From Rosenbergiella gaditana (GTDB taxonomy: Bacteria > Pseudomonadota > Gammaproteobacteria > Enterobacterales > Enterobacteriaceae), in assembly GCF_018494065.1 (NCBI RefSeq), contig NZ_JABBFR010000003.1, positions 161,463 through 225,462 on the forward strand: a stretch of DNA of 64,000 nucleotides. The letters are read 5' to 3'. Below, piece by piece: positions 50,817 through 59,553 of this stretch (the stretch's first letter is position 1; every line of letters starts with the position of its first letter). The notes beneath the pieces were generated by a model that searched no databases, was not told where the DNA came from, and saw only the letters and a program-made list of their open reading frames with translations. Both the position numbers and the translations under genes were made by a program.

Positions 50817-50992
50817 GATAAAACTCACCCTGTTTTAATTCGATTATTTTAATCATCATTCAATCCACATCATCCATAGTGGATCTGAGAACCGTTGGGC
50901 TACATAAACCCAGCATAACGGTACGCTGTTTTACAATATTCTAATTAACAAAAATTTAAATTAAACCCCTACATCGCGACACATAACACTTT

Positions 50993-51020
50993 TGAGAATT
51001 AAGCCCGGAAGTTATTCTCA
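50993..51020. promoter_or_regulatory. Palindrome A with AAGCCCG core
   Basis: Perfect 7-bp arms TGAGAAT / ATTCTCA separated by 14 bases containing AAGCCCG. It lies about 177 bp upstream of the tssH start, on the tssH side of the heptamer repeat, and resembles palindrome B. It could be an operator or a leader hairpin. Confidence 0.55.
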
Positions 51021-51036
51021 GTCTTAATCTTTATCA

Positions 51037-51113
51037 TTTAATCTTTAATCTTTAATCTTTAATCTTTAATCTTTAATCTTTAATCTTTAATCTTTAATCT
51101 TTAATCTTTAATC
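51037..51113. repeat. Heptanucleotide repeat (TTTAATC)x11
   Basis: Eleven perfect tandem copies of TTTAATC (77 bp), followed by a partial TTTAA. It sits in the divergent intergenic region between tssH and tssF. A 7-bp unit is not a multiple of the helical repeat, so changes in copy number would alter the phasing of flanking regulatory sites. Confidence 0.98.
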
Positions 51114-51145
51114 TTTAAGAATAAAGCCCGAAATATATTCTTAAA
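51114..51145. promoter_or_regulatory. Palindrome B with AAGCCCG core
   Basis: Perfect 10-bp arms TTTAAGAATA / TATTCTTAAA separated by 12 bases that also contain AAGCCCG. It directly adjoins the heptamer repeat and lies about 170 bp upstream of tssF, mirroring palindrome A. Confidence 0.6.
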
Positions 51146-51313
51146 ATAGCAAAAGGATTAATAATTTCATCGTAAAAAAAAATTAACTTTATAGAATCGC
51201 TACCGTTAAAGAGAAAAGTTCGGCAAAAATCCAGCGGGACACACTTGATTCTGGGGATATCTCCTGATCGACAAGAAAAGTTCTTTTAGCCGCTATAATT
51301 GACAGGGTGCCAA

Positions 51314-53194
51314 GTGGAACATAACTTCCTAGACTACTACAATCGAGAGCTGACATTTGTCAGGGAAATGGCACAAGAATTTGCCGAACGACATCCTAAA
51401 ATTGCCGGACGTTTAGGGATGCACGGTATAGAGGTTGCCGACCCTTACGTGGAGCGATTGATTGAAGCATTTTGTTTTTTATCTGCCAGAACGCAAATAA
51501 AACTTGATGCTGAATTCCCTAAATTCACCCAACGGTTACTGGATCTTATCTATCCAAACTATAATTCACCAACGCCCTCTATGGGCGTCGTCCAGTTAAA
51601 ACCTAATTTGAGCGAGGGGGATTTAACGCATGGTTATAAAATCCCCAAAAAAAGCGCTTTCTATAGTAGGATCCTGCCAGGTGAAATGACCCGCTGTGAA
51701 TTCAGGAATAACCAAGACGTTACCCTATGGCCACTGGAGATAGCAGAAGTAAGACTGACGTCCGTACCGCCAGATATTCCTAATATGGAAAATTATCGTC
51801 TCAATCATCACCAGCTGAAAGGCGCACTGCGGATCAAGCTAAAACTGCAGGGCGACTTGGTTTTTTCTGCGCTAAAAGGGCTGGATAACCTTCCCTTTTA
51901 TATTCAAGGCGATGAACGTGTTGTATCTCATACCTTTGAGCTCCTGCACGGCAGCCATGTTGCGACGGTGATCCGCAGCGGGGATAGAGAAAAAAACCAG
52001 CACCATGTCATCAACAATCAACCGCTTAAATTCGAAGGCATGGATCCGGACCAAAGCCTTTTACCTCTGCAATGGAATATGTTCCATGGTCATACTCTGA
52101 TTCAGGAGTATATTGCATGCCGCGAAAGATTTTACTTTTTCTCTCTCACGCAGTTGAGCGCGGCATTGGAAGAGAATAATACGAATGAAGTGGAAATTAT
52201 TATTCTGCTAAACAAATTGCCGCAGGAGTTAATCGCTCATCTGGATAGCTCACGCTTTTTACTGTTTTGCACGCCGGTAATCAATTTGTTCCCGAAACGG
52301 GTAGACCGAATCGAAGTCAATCGAGCGCTGAACCACTTTCATATTGTTCCGGACCGCAGCCGCCCGCTCGATTACGAGATTTTTTCCGTTAATAAGGTCC
52401 TTGGCTTACAGGCGGAAACCAGTGAAGAGTTGACATTTAACCCGCTTTATCAAACCCGACACAGCGACACCGGCAATTTCGGACGCTACTTTTCGGTAAA
52501 GCGCGAAGTCAGAACAAAAGAAAGCATCAGTCGTAAATACGATACCCGAACGCCTTATAGCGGCACCGAAATTTTTATCTCGTTGGTCGATCAACAAGAA
52601 GCGCCCTACGGGGAGCACATTCGCTATCTGCTGGTCGACGCGGTGGCTACCAATCGTGATTTACCCCGTTTACTCACCAGTACTGACAGCTTTGATCTCA
52701 CCATGTCAGATTCCGTTCCCATTCATGGCGCCCGATTCGTAAGCTCGCCAAGCGCACCGCGCGCACCGTTCGCCGTTGGCGAGTCGGCATGGCGACTAAT
52801 TCGCCAGCTTAGCTTTAACTACCTACCATTATCTGACATGGACCATGCTCAAGGTGGCGAGTCACTACGTAATATGCTGCGGCTTTTCACTACCGCAGCC
52901 GATCTGGACTCCGTAGCACAGATTAACAGCTTGGTAGGATGCAAAACCGAGCCGGTAGTTCGCCGTCTGTCGGATGAAGGACTGCTGGTTTACGGACGCG
53001 GAGTGTGCTGCAGCTTGACCGTAGACGAAGAAGGTTTTTCCGGAGTCAGCCCCTATCTTTTTGGCCTGATAATGAAAAACTATTTAGCGCGCCACGCCGC
53101 CATCAACATCTTTACTGAGACTGAACTGCATTCTATGCAGCGTGGTTTAATCGCGCGCTGGAAGGCGCAGCCAGGTAGGCGAGGTGCGCTATGA
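51314..53194 (+). CDS. tssF: T6SS baseplate subunit TssF
   Basis: TssF is the main wedge protein of the T6SS baseplate, forming a complex with TssG and TssE. With the GTG at 51314 it is 626 aa and begins MEHNFLDYYNRELTFVREM, matching the family; a TTG five codons upstream is possible. ADPYVERLIEAFCFLSAR near residue 46 and FPKFTQRLLDLIYPNY near 70 are hallmark segments. Its TGA overlaps the tssG ATG (ATGA). Confidence 0.93.
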   Translation: MEHNFLDYYNRELTFVREMAQEFAERHPKIAGRLGMHGIEVADPYVERLIEAFCFLSARTQIKLDAEFPKFTQRLLDLIYPNYNSPTPSMGVVQLKPNLSEGDLTHGYKIPKKSAFYSRILPGEMTRCEFRNNQDVTLWPLEIAEVRLTSVPPDIPNMENYRLNHHQLKGALRIKLKLQGDLVFSALKGLDNLPFYIQGDERVVSHTFELLHGSHVATVIRSGDREKNQHHVINNQPLKFEGMDPDQSLLPLQWNMFHGHTLIQEYIACRERFYFFSLTQLSAALEENNTNEVEIIILLNKLPQELIAHLDSSRFLLFCTPVINLFPKRVDRIEVNRALNHFHIVPDRSRPLDYEIFSVNKVLGLQAETSEELTFNPLYQTRHSDTGNFGRYFSVKREVRTKESISRKYDTRTPYSGTEIFISLVDQQEAPYGEHIRYLLVDAVATNRDLPRLLTSTDSFDLTMSDSVPIHGARFVSSPSAPRAPFAVGESAWRLIRQLSFNYLPLSDMDHAQGGESLRNMLRLFTTAADLDSVAQINSLVGCKTEPVVRRLSDEGLLVYGRGVCCSLTVDEEGFSGVSPYLFGLIMKNYLARHAAINIFTETELHSMQRGLIARWKAQPGRRGAL

Positions 53195-54210
53195 ATCGTC
53201 GGGATACCTCGCGGCAGCCTGCCAATCTGGACAACTGGTACGACACTGATAAACCCTGGGAAGCCGGGTTTATCAGTATAATGCGGGCTATTGCAGCCCG
53301 TACGCCAGACGCTCCGCCGCCAGGCAAGGCTACGCTGCCGTCGCAGGAATGCTTCCGACTTGGGCAGGTTGCCAGTATGACATTCTCACCACGTGAGATC
53401 TCCGCGATTAGCTGGCAGGACGAAAAAATCAAGCTCCAACTGTTTGGTTTAGGGATCTGGGGCGCACAAGGTGCCATGCCGCTTCATCTTTCCGAACTGG
53501 CCTACTCCCGTTACGAGCAACACGATCGTACGTTAACCGATTTTGCGGACATTTTTCACCACCGAGCGCTCAGTCTGTTTTATCGCGCGTGGTCTTTATC
53601 ACAGGACACCGCCTCGCTGGACCGCAAAGACGATGAACGCTTTTCGTTTTATGTCGGAAGTCTGATAGGGCTGGATCCTGCCGAACTGTCCCCAGCGCCA
53701 CTTCCAATTCATACCCGGCTGGCCTCTTCTGCACACCTGATTCGCGAAGCCCGCAATCCGGATGGCTTACTGGGCGCAATGCAGTATTACTTCGAAGTGC
53801 CAGTCCGTATGGATGAATTTGAGCTGCAATGGATTTTTCTGGAAAGTAAAGATCAAACCGCGTTGGGCGACGATCGCTACGCCACACTGTTAGGTGACGG
53901 TGCCATTCTCGGTAACACCGTACTGGACAGGCAACACAAATTCAAATTGCTGATGGGGCCGCTAACGTTGGCTCAGTACACCCAATTTAGCCCGTGGGGC
54001 CGCGACTTGTCGGTGCTACGCGAATTGGTACGCAGTTTTATTGGTTTTGAATACGCATGGAATGTAGAGCTGGTATTGGCCGCTGATCAGGTACCGCAGG
54101 CCACGCTGGATGGCAGTCATCAACTGGGCTACGCCAGTTGGCTGGAGCGAAATACCTGCGACTCACCAGTCTCCGGCATGAGCTTCGAACCGGAAATGTA
54201 TCATCGCTAG
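53191..54210 (+). CDS. tssG: T6SS baseplate subunit TssG
   Basis: TssG joins two TssF copies in the baseplate wedge. It is 339 aa. Typical elements are the N-terminal PWEAGFISIMRAIAAR, VASMTFSPREISAI near residue 54, LFGLGIWGAQGAMPLHLSE near 85, and FSPWGRDLSVLRELVRSFIG near the C-terminus. It overlaps tssF by 4 bp, showing translational coupling. Confidence 0.93.
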   Translation: MNRRDTSRQPANLDNWYDTDKPWEAGFISIMRAIAARTPDAPPPGKATLPSQECFRLGQVASMTFSPREISAISWQDEKIKLQLFGLGIWGAQGAMPLHLSELAYSRYEQHDRTLTDFADIFHHRALSLFYRAWSLSQDTASLDRKDDERFSFYVGSLIGLDPAELSPAPLPIHTRLASSAHLIREARNPDGLLGAMQYYFEVPVRMDEFELQWIFLESKDQTALGDDRYATLLGDGAILGNTVLDRQHKFKLLMGPLTLAQYTQFSPWGRDLSVLRELVRSFIGFEYAWNVELVLAADQVPQATLDGSHQLGYASWLERNTCDSPVSGMSFEPEMYHR

Positions 54211-54241
54211 CGGCTTCCTACGGGCCGATTACGCAACACTC

Positions 54242-55348
54242 ATGGATGAAAATGAAGTCGCTATGAATCAGACACACAGCCTGAACTGTTCAGATTATTA
54301 CCAGTACCTTATGCAACCCATTGAGGACGATGCTCCCTGTGGAGAGAACCTCGATTACGCTCCTGCCTTTATCATGCTGCAGTCCAAGCTGCAGCCCAAA
54401 CTAGGTGTTGAGTATGGCAATTTTTTTGAGGCGGCGGAGCCGATTAACTGGACGGAAACCGAGCGTGAATGTCAGTCCTTGCTACAAAAAAGCAAAGACA
54501 TCAGGCTAATTATCATCCTGATGCGCTGTCGATTACGCAAGATTGGCCTCCCCGCTCTGGCGGAAGGGACTGAGGCTCTGCATGCCTTGCTTCACGCCTG
54601 GCCGGACGATCTCCATCCGCAGCTTTTGGACGAGGGCGAATTTACCCCCGCTCTGCGCGCCAATGCGCTGGCCGAGCTGGATGACGCCAATGGCTTATTG
54701 GCGGATCTGCGTAGCCAACTATTGCCAAAAGCGGCCGGTCTGCAAGTCACCGTCAAAGAATTCGAGAAAGCGCATCAGATTCCGCGTGAAGAAGGAGCAC
54801 TTTCGGATACTGCCGTCGCCGCACTGATCCATGAATGGCACATCAGCGCCCGCGAGGAGATTCGTCCGTTGAGTCAGGCATATCATTACATGCTGGAGAT
54901 GAAAAAAGCGCTCTCGGAGATGCTAGCGCAAGAAGCGCCGGGGTTTGACGCTTTGGTCAGTATTCTGAAGTTATTCTCCGCCGAATTCGGTAGCGAACCA
55001 CCTGCTGAGGCGGCTCCCTTTCCAGACTCCAGTCCCGCGGCAGTTGGCAGGCAAGACGACTTGCCGGCATCCGCAGTTGAAACGTCCGTTTCTGCCGTGA
55101 CGACTACGTGTCCCCAAGCTGAGGCGGCGATATACGCTGCACCAGAGGTGCAACGCGGTATTGGCAGCCGTACTGATGCGCTGCATCGCCTACAGGAAGT
55201 TCGCAGTTGGTTTGCCATGACCGAACCCAGCAGCCCGCTGATTCAGGTATTGAAGTACGCCGAGGATAGCATCGGAAAAAATTTTGCCGACCTCTTAAAA
55301 ATGTACCCTCCTGAAATCGTTGCCGTGCTGAATCAAGAAAAGGAATGA
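54242..55348 (+). CDS. tssA: T6SS cap/assembly protein TssA
   Basis: TssA guides baseplate docking and tube-sheath growth. The 368-aa protein has the N-terminal ImpA_N domain (PIEDDAPCGENLDYAP near residue 26, then FFEAAEPINWTETERECQ). A variable Ala/Pro-rich linker (about 255-300) follows, then a short C-terminal domain with RTDALHRLQEVRSWFAMTEP and PSSPLIQVLKYAE, as in the short TssA class. The start may instead be the ATG at 54263, seven codons downstream. The next gene starts immediately after the stop. Confidence 0.88.
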   Translation: MDENEVAMNQTHSLNCSDYYQYLMQPIEDDAPCGENLDYAPAFIMLQSKLQPKLGVEYGNFFEAAEPINWTETERECQSLLQKSKDIRLIIILMRCRLRKIGLPALAEGTEALHALLHAWPDDLHPQLLDEGEFTPALRANALAELDDANGLLADLRSQLLPKAAGLQVTVKEFEKAHQIPREEGALSDTAVAALIHEWHISAREEIRPLSQAYHYMLEMKKALSEMLAQEAPGFDALVSILKLFSAEFGSEPPAEAAPFPDSSPAAVGRQDDLPASAVETSVSAVTTTCPQAEAAIYAAPEVQRGIGSRTDALHRLQEVRSWFAMTEPSSPLIQVLKYAEDSIGKNFADLLKMYPPEIVAVLNQEKE

Positions 55349-56341
55349 ATGATGTTAAAGATCTCTATCATTATGCTCTCCGCCCTTATTCTGGCGCCTG
55401 ATGCCGAAGCCATCTGTACGCTTGTCCGTGGTGCGCCAACCCCACTCGCCATCCCCTCGCAAATCATTCGTATTGCCGCCGATGCGCCAGTAGATACTTC
55501 TCGGACTATTGCTCAGTTCGATAGCCCAACACTGGGACAGGACATTGGCTACGATGAATGCTTGGCCGGGACGGAATACGGTAAACGCACGATCAACCTC
55601 ATTGGTCAGAACGCCGCGACAAAAATCTTCCAAACCAATATACCCGGTATCGGTATTAAATTACTCTCGAGTAACGGTACAGCTTTCGGTAACTTCCCCT
55701 CTACCGCTGGCATTATATTTCCGGGGGGGGAATCGAAGGGTACGTTCGATTACCCTGGACAATCTTTTTATCGTATCCAATTTTTTAAAATCAGCGATAA
55801 CCTTCGTCTAAGCAATCCGATGGGGGATACCGTCCTGCCACCCGGCCAAATTGCTTATAACTACCTTATGACGGCGGACCCGGCTTCTTTCGTTATGAAT
55901 CTGACCATCGGCGAAATAAAGATTATCAGCACGCCAGCCTGCACCGCAGATAGCGCGAAAACCGTCGACTTTAACGATGTCACCCCTTCGCTATTAAAAA
56001 ACGGCGTTACGCGCAACCTGAATTTCATCCTCGTCTGTAAAAGTGACTACGGCTCCTATTCGGCCAAAGCATCGATTATTACAGCAACCCCTTCCTCTGA
56101 CGCCTCGTATATCCGTGCAAAAGATGCGGCAGGCAATCAGGACCGACTGGGAATAAAAATCACGGATAGTGCTGGTAAGGCAATGAAAGTCGACGGCAGC
56201 ACGTCTGAACAAAAAACCAGTATCACCAGCCGGGGCCCCGCTGAATTTGCTTGGAACGCCACGCTGGTGGCCAGCAGTCAATCCGCCCCAACAGGGGGAA
56301 TTCTCTCTGCCAAAGCGGAAATCGTTTTTGATATTCAGTAA
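55349..56341 (+). CDS. Two-domain fimbrial adhesin-like protein inside T6SS operon
   Basis: A 330-aa protein with a signal peptide ending DAEA near residue 20, followed by an N-terminal domain of about 170 residues (putative receptor-binding lectin-like part). The C-terminal pilin domain starts near STPACTADSAKTVDFNDV and includes a second Cys in FILVCKSDYG and the terminal strand KAEIVFDIQ. This is the FimH-type tip adhesin layout. The ATG directly follows the tssA stop, with AAGGA upstream, so it is translated as part of tssF-tssG-tssA. The fimbrial operon in the opposite T6SS operon lacks an adhesin, and this gene could supply it. Confidence 0.82.
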   Translation: MMLKISIIMLSALILAPDAEAICTLVRGAPTPLAIPSQIIRIAADAPVDTSRTIAQFDSPTLGQDIGYDECLAGTEYGKRTINLIGQNAATKIFQTNIPGIGIKLLSSNGTAFGNFPSTAGIIFPGGESKGTFDYPGQSFYRIQFFKISDNLRLSNPMGDTVLPPGQIAYNYLMTADPASFVMNLTIGEIKIISTPACTADSAKTVDFNDVTPSLLKNGVTRNLNFILVCKSDYGSYSAKASIITATPSSDASYIRAKDAAGNQDRLGIKITDSAGKAMKVDGSTSEQKTSITSRGPAEFAWNATLVASSQSAPTGGILSAKAEIVFDIQ

Positions 56342-56352
56342 AAGGGATTTTT

Positions 56353-57714
56353 ATGGTTCGGGAAAACAAGGATAACTCAGCAACAATCTTTATCAGTATA
56401 GCCAGCTACCGTGACCCGGAATTGCTGCCCACGCTGCAGGATATGCTACGGCATGCCGCACATCCTGAAAATCTGCATATCGCCATTTGCTGGCAGGATA
56501 ACGAAGAGCGGAATATTTTCGAACAGGCCGGGCTCGAGCCAGCTGGCAGTCGCACGGTCGCGGCGAATAAGGTCTTTGCTTACCGTTATCACCAGGCTCG
56601 AATCGATGTTGTAAGCGTCCATTATTACGCCAGCCGGGGAGCCTGTTGGGCGCGCAACCTAGCGGAAGCGCTGTTTGATAACGAAAGCTATTTCCTACAG
56701 ATAGACTCTCACTGCCGCTTCGTTCCAAACTGGGATGAAGAAATGATCTCCATGCTGCAACAGCTGCGCGTAACGTCGTCTCTTCCCATGATTTCGTCTT
56801 ACCCCCCGGCTTTTACCCCGGGAGAAAACGAAGAGGCGAGCAAGAGTACTTACGTTAGCCGCTTAATTTTCCGTGAATACAACAAGGAAGGTATTCCGAT
56901 GTTAAGCTCCACGCCTTTTGAAGCAACCGCACCGATTCGCGGTAGCTACCTCGCCGGTGGATTCATCTTTACCGACGGTGGCTATGTTAGGAGCATCCCT
57001 AACGATCCACAAATTTTCTTCGCCGGTGAAGAAATTGCCATGGCAGTGCGTGCCTTCACCCACGGGTACGATATCTACCACCCGCATAAACCGCTGCTCT
57101 GGCACTACTACCAGCGTAAGGAACACAACAAAATCTGGGGCGATCACACCAATCAGGCCAAAGATGACGGGGTGGTTGAGAAAGCATGGTGGGAATGGGA
57201 CCACGTCTCGAAAAAACGTGTCAGAACCTTGCTGGGCCTGGAAAGCGAGAATGCCGCTAGTCTTGCTCCCTACATATTGGGCAACAGGCGTTCCCTACGA
57301 CAGTTTGAGTATCAAGCTGGCATTTACCTGAAAAACGGTACGGTGCTGCCTGAAGTGATGGGCCCGGAATTAACGAGTTTTTTCCCCGCCCCTCCCTCCG
57401 ACGAAAAAGCATGGTTTGACCGCCAGTATGCCTACCATAAGAAAACCATCACGCTGAATGCGTCGGAATATAGCACCATTGAACAGGACATGAACGACCT
57501 GCACCTAAGCGTTTATAACGGACAAAATGTCCTGCTGTATAAGCGCACGCTGGGAATTGAGGAACTTAAGACGTTACGGAAAAAATCGCCAGATGATGGA
57601 TTAGCCCTATCAATCGAATTCAAAACCGCCAGCACGGTTCACCCCACCGTCGTACGGGTATGCCCATGGTCCACGGAGTCAGGCTGGGGTGCTGTCACGG
57701 AGAAAGCATGGTGA
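56353..57714 (+). CDS. Skp1-type GlcNAc-transferase-like glycosyltransferase
   Basis: A 453-aa cytosolic glycosyltransferase resembling the PF11397/GT60 family, whose eukaryotic founder adds GlcNAc to hydroxyproline of Skp1. Hallmarks are FISIASYRDPELLPTL near residue 13, ASRGACWARNLAE near 93, FLQIDSHCRF with a D-S-H metal motif at 118-120, RGSYLAGGFIFTDGG near 196 and FAGEEIAMAVRAFTHGYDIYHP near 225. No signal or membrane helix is seen. An AAAGGGA site precedes the ATG. It overlaps the next OmpA-like gene by 7 bp. A donor such as UDP-GlcNAc and a protein acceptor are inferred from the family; VgrG is the obvious candidate acceptor. Confidence 0.8.
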   Translation: MVRENKDNSATIFISIASYRDPELLPTLQDMLRHAAHPENLHIAICWQDNEERNIFEQAGLEPAGSRTVAANKVFAYRYHQARIDVVSVHYYASRGACWARNLAEALFDNESYFLQIDSHCRFVPNWDEEMISMLQQLRVTSSLPMISSYPPAFTPGENEEASKSTYVSRLIFREYNKEGIPMLSSTPFEATAPIRGSYLAGGFIFTDGGYVRSIPNDPQIFFAGEEIAMAVRAFTHGYDIYHPHKPLLWHYYQRKEHNKIWGDHTNQAKDDGVVEKAWWEWDHVSKKRVRTLLGLESENAASLAPYILGNRRSLRQFEYQAGIYLKNGTVLPEVMGPELTSFFPAPPSDEKAWFDRQYAYHKKTITLNASEYSTIEQDMNDLHLSVYNGQNVLLYKRTLGIEELKTLRKKSPDDGLALSIEFKTASTVHPTVVRVCPWSTESGWGAVTEKAW

Positions 57715-59540
57715 AAAGCGAAACCTTTTTTGGCAGGCTGATTGGGATCGATACCCTATTCTCTTTCGACGGGATCGTTCCCTCCGCCGCAGATTTCCAG
57801 CTCAAGCTAATCTCGTTGATCGAGCAGCTCAATAAAGCGCTGCTGGCGGAAAACCAACTGCAGGCAGAGAGCGAAGCGCTCTGCCAGGCCTTGTGCGGTT
57901 ATTTTGACAAGCGCCTCACTAACGCCCCGCAGAATAACTCCTTATCCTGGCAACGTTATTCGTTGATGCACTACTTTTACGGCTATAACGAAAGTAAAGA
58001 GGCCTCTACATTACCTGAACAGTTGGAGGACTTATTGAAGACTGATAGCGAAGTGATTTTCCGCTACGCCTGGAAGCTGCTAACGCTTCTCATTCAGGTA
58101 GAAGGGCAAACTGAAACCTTGGTTTCGCTACGCTCAGCTTCCCGTGCCCGTTACTTTTCCCGCGTTCGCCCCCGCTTAACGCCACAAAAATCAGAAACCA
58201 CCCTCTGGGGAACGCAAAACGATACGCTCCCAGGCTCGCCGCGCTTGATGGTGTTTATTATTGGACCATTTGCCGGTAAATGGTTTAGCCAATCAGATCT
58301 TTCCACCAGCAACGACAGCGGGATTGTTTGGGTTGTCGCTGAGCACGTGACTTCACTGGTTAAACGACTCAATCATTTGAAGGAAAGCCACAGCTCGATG
58401 GCCACCCTCGCCTTTTTCCCGCTCCTTGCCGACGGATTTCAAAACAACGGGATCATGATTGAACAAATTACTGCGTGGCAGTATGCCTTTTCATCTACGC
58501 GACTTCCCAATCACTTGCCCTGCATGCTGGGGTTGTATACCCGCTTGAGCCAACAGCGTTTTCCGCATGATCCCGACAGAGCGATCTGGACCGGAGGTTT
58601 AGCGGCTCTTCCCTACGAAGATCTAAAGCTGGAGCCCTGCCTTGTAGAACTTATTAACGAGCTTGATGCCAGCGATGATGGCAACGATATTTACGCCATA
58701 CAACGACACGCGCTGTGCTCTACGTTAGTCGCCTGGCTTGCCGAAAATCGGATAATGAGTGTTCTACAAACAATGTTTGACAGTACACAGCTCGATCTCG
58801 CCGGCGTTACACTGGCCGACCACGGGCAAGGATTCACCCGCCACGGCGCATGGTCGTTTTGGCTTGCGGAAAAGTACAGTATTCTGCCGGGCCTTTCCGC
58901 TTCAATTACCATGCCTCCTTTGCCTACGATTCCCCTCCCGCCGAGTGTGGAAACAGAGTCTTCTCTTCCCGCAGGAACTGCTCCAACGGTCATGTCATTA
59001 AAACCATCCCATCGACGCTGGCCGAAAATCACCGCGCTCCTGGTTCTGTTCGCTTGCCTGGCGGGCGGATTGAGTTATTACAACAGGTCATATTGGGGGG
59101 AGGTGCGTGGCCAGTTGACCCAGCTAACACCTTTTCAAGCACTCTTCAAGGAGCCCACCCCGGCCTCTGAGGTCACCCAGTACACGTTAAGCAGTACCGC
59201 ACCGCTGTTTGAAAATGGCAGCAGTAACCTGATGCCCGATAGCGAAAAGATGCTCGCTCAAATCTTGCCAAAGATGGTTCGCCCCCCAAAACAAATGTTT
59301 CTCATCATCGGTCATTCAGACAATACAGGGGCCGCCGCCGTCAATCTGGCGCTTTCAACCGAGCGAGCCCGTGTCATTCGGGACTGGCTAGTTGAACACA
59401 GCAGCCTGTCAGCCAGCCAGTTCATCGTTGAAGGCGCAGGAAACTCCCGCCCTGTAGCCAGTAACGACACTCAAAAAGGACGCGCGCAAAACCGCCGCGT
59501 TGAAATCATCCCATTATCGATGCAAAGCAAAAAGGATTAA
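57708..59540 (+). CDS. T6SS-associated OmpA-domain membrane protein (TagL-like)
   Basis: A 610-aa protein. The N-terminal 420 residues are cytosolic and partly resemble DotU/TssL- and TssM-like segments (RLMVFIIGPFAGKWFSQSDL near 185). One membrane helix (KITALLVLFACLAGGLSYY) lies near 440-460. The C-terminal OmpA-like domain has IGHSDNTGAAAVN and GRAQNRRVEII for peptidoglycan binding. It would be a second wall anchor next to TssL. The ATG at 57708 overlaps the glycosyltransferase stop (ATGGTGA) and has GGAG upstream. Confidence 0.78.
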   Translation: MVKSETFFGRLIGIDTLFSFDGIVPSAADFQLKLISLIEQLNKALLAENQLQAESEALCQALCGYFDKRLTNAPQNNSLSWQRYSLMHYFYGYNESKEASTLPEQLEDLLKTDSEVIFRYAWKLLTLLIQVEGQTETLVSLRSASRARYFSRVRPRLTPQKSETTLWGTQNDTLPGSPRLMVFIIGPFAGKWFSQSDLSTSNDSGIVWVVAEHVTSLVKRLNHLKESHSSMATLAFFPLLADGFQNNGIMIEQITAWQYAFSSTRLPNHLPCMLGLYTRLSQQRFPHDPDRAIWTGGLAALPYEDLKLEPCLVELINELDASDDGNDIYAIQRHALCSTLVAWLAENRIMSVLQTMFDSTQLDLAGVTLADHGQGFTRHGAWSFWLAEKYSILPGLSASITMPPLPTIPLPPSVETESSLPAGTAPTVMSLKPSHRRWPKITALLVLFACLAGGLSYYNRSYWGEVRGQLTQLTPFQALFKEPTPASEVTQYTLSSTAPLFENGSSNLMPDSEKMLAQILPKMVRPPKQMFLIIGHSDNTGAAAVNLALSTERARVIRDWLVEHSSLSASQFIVEGAGNSRPVASNDTQKGRAQNRRVEIIPLSMQSKKD

Positions 59541-59553
59541 GGAAGATTCACCG

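Larger units (their letters stand above)
50817..51313. other. Divergent tssH/tssF control region
   Basis: About 500 bp separating the two T6SS operons. Besides the heptamer array and two palindromes, a TATAAT hexamer lies at 51294-51299, very close to the tssF start. It may be a -10 element, but it has only a weak -35 match upstream. No sigma-54 (GG-N10-GC) promoter was recognised. Confidence 0.55.

Noticed and set aside
51037..51113. CRISPR array or origin iterons
   Set aside because: The units are contiguous 7-mers without spacers and no cas or replication gene is nearby, so a simple sequence repeat is the better reading.
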